A stretch of 64,000 bases of DNA, from positions 10,281,358 to 10,345,357 of the forward strand of contig JAVLUZ010000157.1 of assembly GCA_036768485.1 (NCBI GenBank), given 5' to 3'. The notes beneath the pieces are model-generated. The model had not been told where the DNA came from. It was given only the letters and a program-made list of their open reading frames with translations, and searched no databases. Made by a program: the position numbers and the translations under genes. The DNA comes from Mermis nigrescens. Lineage: Eukaryota; Nematoda; Enoplea; Mermithida; Mermithidae. Of the stretch, positions 30,435-43,667 are shown piece after piece (the stretch's first letter is position 1; every line of letters starts with the position of its first letter).

Positions 30435-31659
30435 TAAGACCTTAGTGTTAAGTTATAACTATATCCAAATAAGTTTCGTGCTTCCGTAGTAAATCATTCA
30501 TTCATTCATTCATTTATTCACTTAATATCACGAAGTGCAGAAATACATAGCTTTACACACCGTCTAATTGTTTTTATCAGTTTCATAGACGTTTGCAAAG
30601 CGCCTATCAACATTTTTTTGATATATTTCAAAACGTAAGGATTTGCTTGCTACTGAAGTACATACAATTAGTAATAAAGTATTATTTATTTTTTCAAAAG
30701 ACATTGCAAACAGGGCTCTTTTCAGAAATTTTTGATGATGTAAGTGCAACTGAAAATTGGCGGTCACTGTTTTAAGCACATAAATTGTTTTTTCGAATAA
30801 TGTGTATTGTAAACAATGCGACCTCTTTAGCTTAGGCCCTTGAGCAGTATATCCTGATGAAGATCAGGAATCTGTTATTGAATGTTTGTCAGCTGTTGAT
30901 GTTGAATAAAATGTTATACTTTGTGGTGCAGCATTAGTCTTCCATTATTTTTGCATCTGCCTGTATAATGCAGATATGCTCCATGAGCTTTTTGTGAGAG
31001 AATTAATGTTCATTATTTAGCCTTGAGTGTCCTTAGGATTAACAGGCAAGAGATCAGAATAAAATAGTTGGGTGAACCAAGGTAAATTGGCCTGAGCATG
31101 CTTGATATGCATGTGTACATACAATTGTAGATCTGCTGTACAACCTTTCCTGCAAAATATGAGCCAGGAGAATTTTCAGGAGAATCAAAATATTTTCAGG
31201 AGAATTGCAGGAGAATTTTTCCCCAATTTTACCTCTGTGCTGGAGAATCTGAATTTTGGGACCTGGCAACACTGAAAAACATTGGCAAAAAGCCCCTGCA
31301 TGGCGCTTGCCAATGTTGCTGTATAGCAAAGAATTAGACGGCAAGTTACCAAATATCCACTGCCGATCGTTTCGAATTAGCTTTTCTGTCTTTTTGTTCT
31401 AATATGTTTACTGAATGACACATCACATGATCGGTTGTATAAATGAAAAATTGGATATTGTTATTTGTCGTTATCTTTACACTTTTGGTGAGAACCAGAG
31501 GATGATTTGAGAAGAAAATTTGGTATTCCTCTGCCAGGTTGACAGTTACACCTACCCTTTTAACATGATTGGAAAAGTGTACAAAGCTGCGCCTAGTGCC
31601 CGAAATATCCATGCTTCACACTTTTCCTAGGTTTTTGCATGCACTGATTTCATTGGTGA

Positions 31660-32375
31660 CATTTTTGGCACTTGTTCACTTTAATCCCTATCGAATTTTT
31701 TCTATCTTTTTTAACATTATGGTATATACAGCATTACACCATTATGATATATCTATCATATGATATACTCCTTGGTTTTCTTCAGTTTTTTTAATATTTT
31801 TTTAAATTTTTTAAATTTTTTTTATTATTTTTTTCTCATTTTTTTCATTCTTTTCAGATTCATAATCAACTTTTGCAATAATTTACTTGATAAGATATAG
31901 GAAAATGTAAGTTTTTGCTTCCAATATACTTAGGCTTAGGCTTAGTATATCTGAAAAGGTGTTTTAAGCTGCTTAGGTCGAGGTCGCTCCCGCTCAGGTC
32001 AATGTGTAGATGCTTAGGTCAATGTATAGATGCTTAGGTCGATGTATAGATGCTTAGGTCGATGTATAGATGCTTAGGTCGATGTATAGATGCTTGGGTC
32101 GATGTATAGATGCTAAGTACCATTCCCTCATTACTTCGTTTTTATTTCTTACGAGAAGGTAGCTTAGCCGATTGGTAACATGTTGCGCTGTAGAGCGATA
32201 GGTCGGAGGGTCAAAACCTGTCACCTGAAAGTTATTTTCTGTCTCGGGAAAACTCGTGTGAGAACCCTGTGTTAAAAAAAGATGGAAAAAATTCACCCTG
32301 TATATACCCTAATGTTAAAAAAGATGGAAAAAATTCGATAGGGATTAAAGTGAACAAGTACCACATTTTTAAACT
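31660..32375. repeat. Inverted-repeat element enclosing minisatellite and tRNA-like module
   Basis: About 31667-31722 and 32310-32362 are reverse complements around CACTTTAATCCCTATCGAAT. Between them lie the 20-bp minisatellite and a tRNA-like sequence at about 32155-32225 (TAGCTTAGCCGATTGGTAAC, then GGGTCAAAACCTG). Confidence 0.65.
31999..32116. repeat. 20-bp minisatellite, about 6 units
   Basis: Nearly identical units of GATGTATAGATGCTTAGGTC in tandem, with 1-2 base variants between units. Such arrays are usually variable in copy number. Confidence 0.85.
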
Positions 32376-32839
32376 AGCGTTATCAAACGCATAAGCGAGT
32401 AGAAAAACGCAATTTGAGGAATGCTTTATTTGACGACCTTATTCTGTGGGATTACCTGATTATTAGGCTTAGGCTTAGTGCATTCATGAACCTCCCTTGC
32501 TTTTTTAGCCAAAAATCGCATAAAAATTTTCTGCGCTTCGCGTCAAATTTCACGATAATTAGAATCTATTTAATTACGAGCGCGTGGTTTAAACACTCGA
32601 TTTTCAGTCTTTATTGCATCCATGTCTTATGTTCTTTACATGTTTTATGCAGAAAATGATATTTTTTCAAGAAGTAAAGATGACAACAATTTTTCGGCGA
32701 TGATTTTGAATTTGCTGATGAGCTTTGATCATATTTAGGATGAATACAGAATTATGATTTGGCTGATTTTGTAAAAATTTTAAGGCTAAAGTAGAAGAGG
32801 TTGGAAAGTCCCAGAGAGTTAAATTAAAAATAGTTATGG

Positions 32840-35321
32840 CATTCGTGTAGCTGGTTCACATATGTATTAACATAGTCATATTATAAGGAAGTATATGTGC
32901 AGTCGGTAGCATCTGAGGAAACGAAAGAAACTTGCTGGCAGTCGGATTCGAAACGTGGACCTCTGGCTCTAAAGTCCAGAACCATAACCAATCGACTAAC
33001 GCTGGTTATTTTCGATAAAGCTTTCAAGTAGTGATCGACCGGGGCGACTTTTTTGGCCGAGGCTGGGGGCCGGAGTCAGACAAAGAAAATATCATTTATA
33101 TCACAAGAAACATTTAGTCCAGTGTTTCATTGTCCGAATCATCAATAAATTCTATGTCGCTGCTATTATCACAATCATTATTCGAATCTTCACTACTGCT
33201 ACTGCTGCTGCTTGCGCCGCATTCTACATGTTCATCAGCCTAAGTGCTTGGGAGCTTCCATGTATTGAATCCAATTGCTCGAAAATTATGCTTTAGAAAT
33301 AAGAGCTGAAGATTTTCTGGCTTCAATCAAATTCTTAAACCATTAGCTAAATCACGAGCTCACTTGAATTCGCGTTCGCTGGTCACAGATCTAATAGGCG
33401 GGGCGGGCTGAGGTATTTTTTTAGAACTAACTTATAGAAGCGAGCATACTTGATCATGGGGGTTTGGGGGTCTTCGCCCCCAAATTTTCACTTTCCGCAA
33501 AAAATTTTTCACCCCCCAGAATTCACACTTTTTTAGAAAAATCATAGGAAATGTCTAGATTTGAGCGTTTTTAGCTTTCAAATGGCTCAAAATTGTCAAA
33601 TTTTTGCGCTTCGCGCCAGATTGTCATTAAATAGTCACTTTTTGACCATATTTTGGTCAATTTAATGCAATTTTTCAACATTTTTTCGTGTTTTTATGTT
33701 CTAGTAAGAAAGAGCATCATCAGAAATGCTTAAAAATCGTGTTATCAACGCATATCAAGCGTTTTTACGGTAAAAGGGCACTTTAATTTTTTATTTATTT
33801 CACTCTTCCCTGGAAGCGAGTAGAAATGATGGCACGCAGTCAATGCCCTTACAGAGCATAAATTTTTTATTAGCAAGTTAAAACAAGGAACCAAGACTGT
33901 GAATATAAATGAGAAAGCTCTGATGAAAGACAAAAGTAATAATCGTTATTAACAAAACTAGAAACAGAAGTAGTAGAATCACAGAGATGTAGCGACTGGG
34001 CGGAATATGTATTGGACGTAATTTATGAGACATATAGTTCACCGGATCAAACGCAATTCTGCAGCGCAGTTTACATTCGCCTATAATAACCTTCCGTCTT
34101 AATAACTATTACACAAGAAACGCGTTTTAAAGCAGGCGGTTCCCATTCAATTAAATGTAAAAGTGTTTTTTGTAAAAATAGTTTTTTTGAAAAGGTACGA
34201 TTTCCACCTAGGAATAGAACGTATTTGTCAACTCTAAATGTTTCAGCCACTAGCTACGAATAAATGAGATGAAAGTAGCATTTGGTTTGATTAGTCAAGC
34301 GAATTAATCGAAAACATGCAGATTGTCCTAAACATTCATTCAGTAGAAGCTCATTTATACACAGCAAAGATATGACATGGACTAAGTATACATATGGTCG
34401 AATTGGTACAGTTCTCAAAATTAACACTTGCCCATTGATAAATAACTGGCAGTATCACATCCTGTACAAAATACAAATTACACTAAATTTTTCCCCGGCC
34501 CTGGCCATTTTTTGACCTTGCCCCGCACACCTGGGCAATGCCCCATATTGGCCCATTACCAGGACAGGCCGAACCAAAAGTTGGACAGGGCAAAGGGGTA
34601 ACTTGGACGGGGCTGTGTTTTGTACAGGGAGAAAATTTTTGGAGATAATTCAAGGAAATGCTAGATACAGTATATCATGATCAGTTTGCAAAACATGCTC
34701 AGGAACCATCTTATCACACTGTTCGACACCTTTTTCATGGATGGACCCTCCTTTTTTCAGTGATTGTCCCACTGATTAAGCTAAACGACCCACCTTTTTC
34801 AGGCACAGACCCACCTTTTTCAGGGACAGACCCTCCTTTTTCAGGGTCTAGGGACCCACCCACCCTTTTGGCTGGAAGTTGGATGGGGAAAACTGTCAGC
34901 CATTGCCCAGGTATGTTGCCCTGGCCAGGGCCGGGGATGCCAAAGAATGGCCGGGGATAGCCGGGGCCCCAGTCAATCACTAATTGCAAGGTATTCATAA
35001 TGTTTTGCTGGTTCGCCAGCTGATTATGCTTAGGCTTAGTATCATGGAATGACCAAAATGTTGGTGCCAGCGCTCAAAATAAGCCTGAGTAATGGGATGT
35101 GACGCGAATTGCATCCCATTACTTAGGCTCATTTTAAACACTGGCATCAACATTTTGGTCAGTCACATGAATCCACTGCAAAAATCCTATGATTGCCTTA
35201 TTTGTTTTCGACTTGACTTAAATCAAACCAGTTAGGTGGCAGCTTTCACCGGATACTACTTGCAGTAAACGTACTTATAACGTGGCTATCTTAATACATA
35301 TGTGAACCAGTTACACCAATG
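32840..35321. mobile_element. TIR element with tRNA-like module, copy 2, split by a hAT insertion
   Basis: The left part, 32840-33028, and right part, 34983-35321, match the left and right parts of 28688-29232. The uninterrupted copy shows the empty site. The internal tRNA-like module (about 32935-33005) and a shorter hairpin (about 35053-35165) are kept. Confidence 0.75.
33029..34982. mobile_element. hAT-like element inserted in the copy-2 TIR element
   Basis: Ends TAGTGATCGACC and GTCAATCACTA are inverted and match the CAGTGATCG family at 37047 and 40759. CTTTCAAG before and ATTGCAAG after form a degraded target duplication. The interior has a CT-rich module with CCACCTTTTTCAGG repeats (34790-34860), also found at 40365-40430, but no transposase. 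Confidence 0.7.
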
Positions 35322-35479
35322 TCATAACTATAGATAAAGTGAAGTTAGAGAAATGAAAAACCGAAAACAGAATTGAGCGGCGAAGAGAAGGAACAATGAA
35401 AACGCGCATGCGGAGGATCGAGAGCATATGGCTAGGGCTACATATAATGGCGTCTAGGATAATGACTTGGAATATTACA

Positions 35480-36035
35480 AGGACATTTTCTAACTGACTT
35501 TGGGATGGGGAGTTCATATTTGAAAGAATTAGGTGGCCGTTGGCATGATTGACCGAGTTACAGGCTGTTGAAATTCATGTTTTTAAGGATAGGCGAAAAG
35601 TAAACTTTGCCTTTTGGAATGTTTCGGATTAGTCTCCAAAGCGTTGGGGGACTGTGACTGAGCGGGGTTACCAATGTCTTAGGCTTAGGCTTAGTTATGT
35701 GCATTCACATCACATTGATGCCAGCGCATGGGCTAAGCCTGAGATAAATGGAGCGAGAATTGTGGAGCAAGCGAAGCGAGCGGAGCAATTTTTACTCCAT
35801 TTATGCCTTAACCTTAACCCATGTCTAGCACCAATCTGAATCCGCAAGCAATTCCTGTTGTCACAAATTTAAAACTAAAAAATACCCTAAACGCCATTTT
35901 TTTCCTTTTTTTCGCCTATCCTTAAGCACGTAAACTTCAACAGCCTGTAACTCGGATTATAATGCCGACCGCCACCTAATTCTTTCAAATATGAACTCCC
36001 CATCCCAAAGTTAGTTAGAAAATGTCCTTTTTTGA
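35480..36035. repeat. Foldback element with arms of about 115 bp
   Basis: 35480-35600 and 35920-36035 are inverted copies (core AAAGAATTAGGTGGC, GAGTTACAGGCTGTTGAA). The centre holds another imperfect hairpin around 35685-35835 resembling those in the TIR elements. Non-coding. Confidence 0.65.
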
Positions 36036-36089
36036 AAATTTGACATTTTCCAGTATTGTGAATTCCGCCCAATTTTAACGTTACGAGTT

Positions 36090-36815
36090 AAAATTTACAG
36101 TAGTTGCCATTAAAGATGACGCACTATCACCCTCAGAATTATAATAGATGGTGTGTCGCGAGTGCCGCGTTTCATTCATCATGCGCTATTATCTCTTTTT
36201 ATTATTATACACCATTAATCTGTATCATCCCGTTAATCTAGAGATGCGGATGGCGCAATTTAGCTATTAATAGCGCCAACAAGAAGGAAGCGCGCACGTG
36301 AATGCTGGAAGCGCGCACGTGAATGTGCGAGCCAACATTAAAATCAATATTTTTGCAAGCCGAACACTGTCTATTAATGATTATTTATATATTAAGTGAT
36401 CTGAAAAACTCCAATAGCATTTTTAGAGGTTTTTTTATAAATCAATTCGAAATGTTTAAAATTCCTCAATCAGTGCTGCGTACATCGCTCTGTATTGCGT
36501 ACCTTTCTGCAAAATTCTTCATTGTCCATCGCCGGCTTGCAAAAATATTGATTTTAATGTTGGCTCGCCTAAATATAGAACGACATTCACGTGCACGCTT
36601 CCAGCATTCACATGCGCGCTTCCTTCTTGTTGGCACTATTAATAGCTAAATTGCGCCGTCCGCATCGCCAGATTACCGGGATGATACAGATTAATGGCGT
36701 ATAATAATAAGAAAAAGATAATAGCGCATGATGGACGAAACGCGGCGCTCGCCGACGCACCATCTATTATAATTCTGAGGGTGATAGCGCGTCATCTTTC
36801 ATGGCGACAACTGTA
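36090..36815. repeat. Foldback element with arms of about 270 bp
   Basis: 36090-36360 and 36525-36815 are inverted repeats including GATGACGCACTATCACCCTC, GCGCTATTATCTC and GCCAACAAGAAGGAAGCG. The loop is about 165 bp. No gene. Confidence 0.7.
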
Positions 36816-37046
36816 TGTGCTCTTTTTACAGGATTTTTGTGACTACGCCTCGGACTACGCTGGGGTGCGCGCGCCACCCCAGACCCGCCCAGTCCTAGGA
36901 GAGAGGGTTTCTTTTGGATTCTCACCATATTTATGGCATCTAAGTAGCAAAATTTACAAATTGTGCAACTCTTACGGCCGTACAACGTCTTTTCTAATTC
37001 ATCCTTTGGTTTCCCTTAGGTTACTAAAAAATTTTGGTCGTGCCCC

Positions 37047-38956
37047 CAGTGATCGACCGGGCTCAAAAATACCGGGCCCGGGCCCGGGCTTTGCTGCCAG
37101 GCTTGATACCGGCCCGGGCTTATATACTAACAACATGCCTTGCTTCCAATATAATGTTATGCATAAGATACATATTTAGACCGATTTTACATTTGTTATT
37201 TGTCAAACGCAAGGCTTACTGCTGTATCAAGAAGATTTTTGAATTCTAAGCTCTGTTAATTATTCAATCTTTATAAAAATAAATTAAGTAGTTAGCAAGG
37301 ATTTTGTTAGCATTATTCAAGCAAGAACAAAGTTTTTAATACAATAGCGCGCAATTCCATTATTAAAATGCACGTACAACTAAACACGGTTTGAAAAAAC
37401 ACAAGGTTTCATGTAGATATTTAGAGGAAATTGAGCATTAAATTTATGCATTCAGACATAACAGCGACTATGATATGGTCGGATAGAAGATATGCTGTTT
37501 GGATTTTAGAACTCAAACTATAGCGTACATTGACGTCAATTGAAATTGTGTAGTGTATAGGATAGGACTGAAGCCATAGGCGTAGCCAGGGGGCATTGGG
37601 GGCATATGCTTCCCCAAAATTTTGCAGAAATTTTGTTGATTTTTCGAGTGTAATAATTGTGTCCAGAAAATTGAGTTCAAAAAGGCAAAAACGTCAAAAA
37701 TTTTCAGGCGCTTCGCGCCGAGTCTTTATTATATTCATTGTTACTTTGTTTGTCTTTCTTTACAAGGACAGGACACATAATCCTATTTTAAATGAAAGGA
37801 ATGGCCAAATTTTCTTATGTTTTTGCGCATTTTCTGTTTTCTGAATTATATCTTGTTAATAAGAAGGCCACAAGTGGGCCTGAAAATGATAAGAACAAAA
37901 TTGTCATTGATACATCTTTTTTATATCTTATTGGCAGCACCCTTTGCTGCGCTTTATACTTAAAAGAGGTCGAAAAGCGCATTTCAGCTCAGAAATCTTG
38001 TACAATGTAGGACTTCATCAATTTTAAGTGTTTTGGGCTTAATTTAGAACCGAGATTTGGCCGATTTTGCGAAAATTTTAGCGATAGTATTTAACATTAA
38101 AGTGCTTTTTTTACAAAATTTTCTAGGGGGCGATTGAGCGCGCCACCGCAGCCCCCCCCGCCGTAAAATCTCGTTGTACATGTGCAGCGAGATTTTTGGG
38201 AGGACGAAAATGAAAAAGGGTTCGACGAAATTAATTTGTCTGTTCTGTATGATTTTAGCGGTATAAATTGTGTTTAAAGAGCTAAAACGTCAAAATTTTC
38301 TCGGCGCATGGCGCCGATGGTTATTGTTCTTTCTTTTTGTAAAGCTTCAGCATTGCGTTTATTAGCCTAAATCAGGCAAAATATCACAAAATATTAGTAT
38401 TCACAGGCTACAAAATGTTAAGGTCGGTAAAAGATTACTAAATTCCTTGGTGCTTTGCGCCTCTTATGATTTCCGAACTGTTTGTCAATAGACCGTAAAT
38501 TCTACATGAAAACGGTTAAAATTTCAAAAATTTCCGGCGTTTCTCGCTGATTAAAATTTTTGTATTTCTGATTTTCAGAAACCCATAAATTAGCTAGGCT
38601 ACACTACTAAAGGTCGAAAAACTCAATTTTATCATAGGTACATAACGTTACTAACAATCAATGCAAAATTAGTCTTAAAATTTTTTTGTGTATGCCCCCC
38701 CGAACCAAAATCCTGGCTACGCCTCTGATTGAAGCGTTGTATAGAAGATGAATGCACATACGAATTTGACAAGTATATGATAATGAGCAGGTGGGCAGAA
38801 GTAAGGCAAATGGATTTAAATAGAATCACAGGCTAGCAAATTCGTAAGAAATACGGACAACATCTGAAATAGTAAACGTCTAAAGTATTAACGATAATTA
38901 TTTGAGGCCCGGTGGTTTTTAGCCGGGCCCGGGCCCGGGTACCCGGTCGATCACTG
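37047..38956. mobile_element. hAT-like element, CAGTGATCGACCGGG family (TSD GTGCCCC)
   Basis: Starts CAGTGATCGACCGGG and ends CCCGGTCGATCACTG. Both ends carry GGGCCCGGGCCCGGG-type palindromes. GTGCCCC occurs directly before and directly after. The interior holds G-run material and a GGCGCTTCGCGCC hairpin, without transposase. Confidence 0.8.
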
Positions 38957-39724
38957 GTGCCCCCCTACGAAACGAAATCATGGATGCGGGCCTGTATGTA
39001 GATATGTTGTCATGTTATGTGTGTCATTTAAAAACTCATCGTCTTTTTTATCGTACCTATCGTAACTTGCATTTTTATTAAGCTAAATTTCGTTATTTGT
39101 GATTTTTGGAAAGTACTGGATGGACATCGACAGGAAAACCAATCAGATGGTTAAAAGTAGACTCTAGAGTTGATTTTCGAGCGCGAAAAGAAACTGAAAG
39201 TCTTTTGCTAAATTAGTGAGGATACAATGTAGTTTCTGGACTACATTTTTGGCACTTGGAGTTTAGAATGTAAGAAAATTTTTTCAAAACAACCACTTTG
39301 CCAATTGACAACCAACCAAATAATTGGGCTGTTGATATCAATTAGAGACCCGTTTTTGTCCATCTATGAACGGAAACGCATGATTTTTGGGAGGTCTCCA
39401 GTTTTAACCGCCACCCTGCAAAAGTTTTTCACCCCGCATCCAGCTCAGTACAATCTAGACAGCTTAATTGAGTGCTTCTGTTATTATGATTCTCTACAAT
39501 GTTAACTTTTTTCAGGTGCATATTTTTACGACTCCTTCACACAAATAAGTGAACATTATGCTTCATCGAAATGGCTGCTATTGGTAGAGATATAATACGA
39601 CCTATGCATGACTTTATCAATCTGGTTAAACATAGAGATGAACAACTTAGATCAGTTGGAGAAGATGCGTACTCGAAAGAGTTTCTAGTATGCTGCCTTA
39701 TATGTTGTAATCGTTTCCTGTAAA

Positions 39725-40520
39725 TAGGCCCGTATCCAGGATTTGGCCAAGGAGGGGGCGGACTCATAAATCAGCCTATATTTCGGAAAATTCGTCGGGA
39801 TAGCTCGCAAAAACCGCATTTTTCGACGTGTTTCGACATGCTTTATACATTAAGATCATAAAATTCGAATTTTTTCGAAAAAATTTTCATTAAAAAAAGC
39901 CACCTATAAAAAGTGTCATTTTTTGGGTCGCGCTTGGGCTAAAATGATGGAAAACACATCACATCTGGCGCGAAGCGCCGAAAATTTGAGATTTCGCGTT
40001 GAAGGCATTCGATTTTTCCATCTTTCTGTGCAATGTCTTATCTCTCAAAATTTTCTTTCCGGCCAAGAAGTGGGGCGGCCGCCCCCACGCCCACACCTGG
40101 GCAATGCCCCATATCGGCCCATCACCAGGACGGGCCGAACAAAAAGTCGGACGGGGCGAAGGGGCAACTTGGACGGGGCTATGTTTTGTACAGGGAGAAA
40201 ATTTTTGGAGATAATTTAAGGAAATGCTAGATACAGTGCTAGATACAGTATATCATGATCAGTTTGCAAAACATACGCAGGAATTATCTTATTAAAATGT
40301 TCGACACCTTTTTCATGGATGGACAAGCCTTTTTTCAGTGACTGACCCACTGATTAAGCTGAACGACCCACCTTTTTCAGGCATGGACCCACCTTTTTCA
40401 GGGACAAACCCACCTTTTTCAGGGTCTAGGGACCCACCCACCCTTTTGGCCGGAAGTTGGACGGGGTGAACCGTCAGCCATTGCCCAGGTATGCCCACGC
40501 CCCCTTAAATACGACCCTGC
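39725..40520. mobile_element. TIR-like element with CT-rich tandem module
   Basis: Bounded by TAGGCCCGTATCC and AAATACGACCCTG with imperfect flanking duplications (CCTGTAAA / CCTGTATA). The right half (40098-40495) is about the same as 34527-34915, including CCCACCTTTTTCAGG repeats. A strongly diverged relative lies at about 58640-59010. Confidence 0.55.
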
Positions 40521-41439
40521 CTGTATATAAATATTAGCCGATTTTGTATGATCTTCCTAGAATAGCTAGTTTACTTTTCGATTAGCCAGCCTTTTATTTA
40601 AAGGAACATTTAAAATGATTATTGATTTTTGATGGCCTTTGATCATCTTACATGGCAGGTAACTTAATTAATTGGTCTTGCTAATTAGCTAACTAGAAAA
40701 TGTTCGTAATACCATTGCTAAAAGTAAAGTTGATTGAAAGGAAGGCTCATGTTGTGATCAGTGATCGGACCGAGGCCTCGGCAATCCTCGGCGTTTTTTG
40801 GAGCCTCGGCCTCGGCGCCGAGGGCGAAGCTGAAAAGTGCCGAGGCGCCGAGGGTTAAAATCAAATTTGAATAAGTTTAATATATCCGTTGAATATTAAC
40901 TATTTAGAATGCATCTGCAGTACACAGGCTATTTTTTACCTATAGACTTTTCTTATGGTTTTAGTCGCGTACCCAGTTACACCAAGTTACATACAGCAAA
41001 GTGCCAATTTATTATTCATGTGATGACTAAGTTTTAATTCTCATGCTCGCTACATGGATCGGAAACACACATTCCCAAAGGGGGTGTGAGGGAGGGTTAT
41101 TACCCTCCTCTCAGGGTACAAGACTCAAGTCACTGTCAAACAATTTTTGGTGAAAACCTTTAGAATAATTTTTGAAGTTAATTTTTACTATGGCAAAAGT
41201 GCAGCTAACTATTAGAATTTCACGAAGTGATACAGTATTTTTGAATGTAAGCAAGAGTGAATAGACTAACTATCACTATAAAACATGCATGCAACAGCTC
41301 AAAATTTTCGGGAGGGGTTCCTCGGCATACATGTAACGGCTTGAAATTTCGGGTAGGGGTCCCTGACCATTTTTAGAAGGAGGGGGATTAGCGACTCTAA
41401 TTTTATGTCAGAAATGGCAAAAGCACCTAAAAATAGCCA

Positions 41440-41880
41440 ACAAAGCGCAAATTTTCGCCAAAAATGGGGAGGGTGGGTCAAAATTTTCTGACGTTGGAGG
41501 GAAGGGTGCGGGGAGGACGTCCAACTCTGGGTGGATGGGGAATTCCCTAAACCCCCCTGTTACACGTATGGTTTCCGGCCATTTTTATGGGAGAGGGAGT
41601 AAATGATCACGAATTTTCGGTCAAAAATCGCAAAAACGCACCTAAAAATAGCCAACAAAGCGCAAATTTTCGCCAAAAATGGGGAGGGTGGGTCAAAATT
41701 TTCTGACGTTGGAGGGAAGGGTGTGGGGAGGACGTCCAACCCTAAGTGGATGGGGAATTCCCCAAACCCCCTGTTACACGTTTGGTTTTCGGCCATTTTT
41801 ATGGGAGAGGGGGTAAATGATCACGAATTTTCGGCCGAAAATCGCAAAAACGCACCTAAAAATGGCCAATAAATACAGGT
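41440..41880. repeat. Tandem duplication of about 225-bp unit
   Basis: GCCAACAAAGCGCAAATTTT to ...GGCCATTTTTATGGGAGAG is repeated with few changes (about 41438 and 41660), ending in a third partial unit. Short frames across it are repeat translations. Confidence 0.7.
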
Positions 41881-42421
41881 TTTGCCAAAAATCAATTTCG
41901 GCTCGTGCATTTTTCAGGAGCCATTTTTATACAATGCTAAAATACTTTCTTGTACAAAGTGATATTAATTATATCGTTTTTCAGTATATTTAGGAAATTT
42001 CAAAAATTTTCGGCGCTTCGCGCAAAATATCGCTAATATACTGTATTTAGATTGAAGCAGGGGAAATAAACATTCCAAAATCAATTTTTGTGTAATCCAG
42101 GCATCTTTATGCAGATTTAAATATCTTTTGTATCTATTTATACTGTTTTTAAAAATTTTATGCAAAATAAGTACTAATTAATAACTTTGCACTTTTTTGC
42201 CGTTCAAAGATAAAATTGACTAATTTATGTTGCATTGGATTTCCAAGCACAATAATGCTTATTACAAGATTTAATTGGCATATTACAATATCTGTAATAT
42301 TTCTGATTTTGTAGTACAAGTTGTTTTAGCTTTCTCAGTCGAGGTTTATGTGTAAATTTCATCCAACGCTCATGAACTAATATTATCAACTAAATTCAGG
42401 CCGAATTATCACATTTAGGAC

Positions 42422-42809
42422 CATGGTTTTTTGTATTCGGCAAAGATTTTTCATAATGTACAGAATCTTTTCAGGACCGTCTTTGTACATGCACAAAGAT
42501 TTTTGGAGAGACAAAAACTGTAAAAAGGTGTAAAATTTCCGAAAATTTTCGGCGCATCAGTAATTGTCTGTCCTATATATCTTTAAAATAGTAGAATTTG
42601 CATTTAGAATGGAAAAATGTCAAATATTCAGAAACCCAGGAATTAGCTAAGATACACTACCAATGGTCGAAAAACTCTGTTTTACCACACTAAATCGCTA
42701 CTGTACCATACTATAATAGTACACAAAAATTTGCATGTACAAAATGTTAAAAGACTTTTGGATACCATCTTTGTACACGTAAAAAGGTATCTTGTACAAA
42801 AAAACACTG
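42422..42809 (+). mobile_element. TGTAC-rich hAT MITE, copy A (TSD TTTAGGAC)
   Basis: Starts CATGGTTTTTTGTATTCGGC and ends GTACAAAAAAACACTG. TTTAGGAC is found at 42414-42421 and 42810-42817. It contains TGTACATGCACAAAG-type palindromes. Confidence 0.85.
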
Positions 42810-43667
42810 TTTAGGACTGCATGCCGGTTGCAGGTCACACACTGGCAGTATGTAAAAATGTATATGTTTAAAAATATATTTATATAAAATATCTACAAAA
42901 ATTTGTTCGCTCATACAAAGACACTACTTAATTTACTGGTCCCCCATTTTGGGATTTCACCCTTCCCTCAACTCTGGACCTTGGGAAACTATGATAGGAA
43001 AGTACAGTGCAGTTTCCGTCATATTACCTGCCAAACCAGAATTGGATGACCAAAAAAGCGTTTTAAACATGTATTACTGCAAAAGCGAGCACAACAATGG
43101 CTACAGTTCTGTCTTTACTTAGCTTATTTCGTTTGTTCGTTTATTTCTTCGACACTGTTTTCTTATTTATAGTGATAAAAGTTTTTAAGTGCTTGTTCAG
43201 CCATATTTTTATCAACTTTTCCAAGTCTTCGTCAACGGCAACTTGTTAAATTAAGTATGCTTTCATGCTGCTGACTTTATTCAATAAATCCTTCACACAT
43301 TTAATCTACTATTATTGAAAATAAAAATGAATTGTTTGACATTCGATAAAGTGTTTAATATTACGATTATTCTCTAGCTCATGTGCATACAAAATATTCT
43401 AAGAGTACTCTTTATGGGTATAGGTATATAAGCTTGACCCTCGGCATTACCCTCGGCCTCGGCCGAGGCAAGGATTTTAAGTCGCCTCGGCCTCGGCCGA
43501 GGCCGAGGGTCCAAGAAGTACCCTCGGTCCGATCACTGGTTGTGATACGTTTTTAAGTATTATGTAAGAAACCGGAAGTGGAGTGTTATTAGATCTATTT
43601 CTTAGGAAGCAGGTCAGTAGTTCGGAGTCAGTATGCTTCGCGCAACAGTAGGTATTCGAGTTACACG

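Larger units (their letters stand above)
28501..31274. mobile_element. hAT-type element (TSD AAAAACAT), with nested insertions
   Basis: Starts CAGGGTTGCCAGGTGCAGG and ends CACCTGGCAACACTG-like (…ACCTGGCAACACTG), a classical hAT terminus. AAAAACAT lies at 28493-28500 and 31275-31282, an exact 8-bp duplication. Inner flanks contain repeated CAGGAGAAT motifs at both ends. No transposase frame remains. The length comes partly from nested repeats at 28688-29232 and 29375-30434. Confidence 0.85.
40759..43538. mobile_element. hAT-like element, GC-palindrome family (TSD GTTGTGAT)
   Basis: 2780-bp element starting CAGTGATCGGACCGAGGCC and ending CCCTCGGTCCGATCACTG. GTTGTGAT is at 40751-40758 and 43539-43546, an exact 8-bp duplication. 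Subterminal zones are built of GCCTCGGCCTCGG repeats. Nested inside are tandem G-rich units (41440-41880) and a TGTAC-rich MITE (42422-42809). No transposase seen. Confidence 0.85.
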
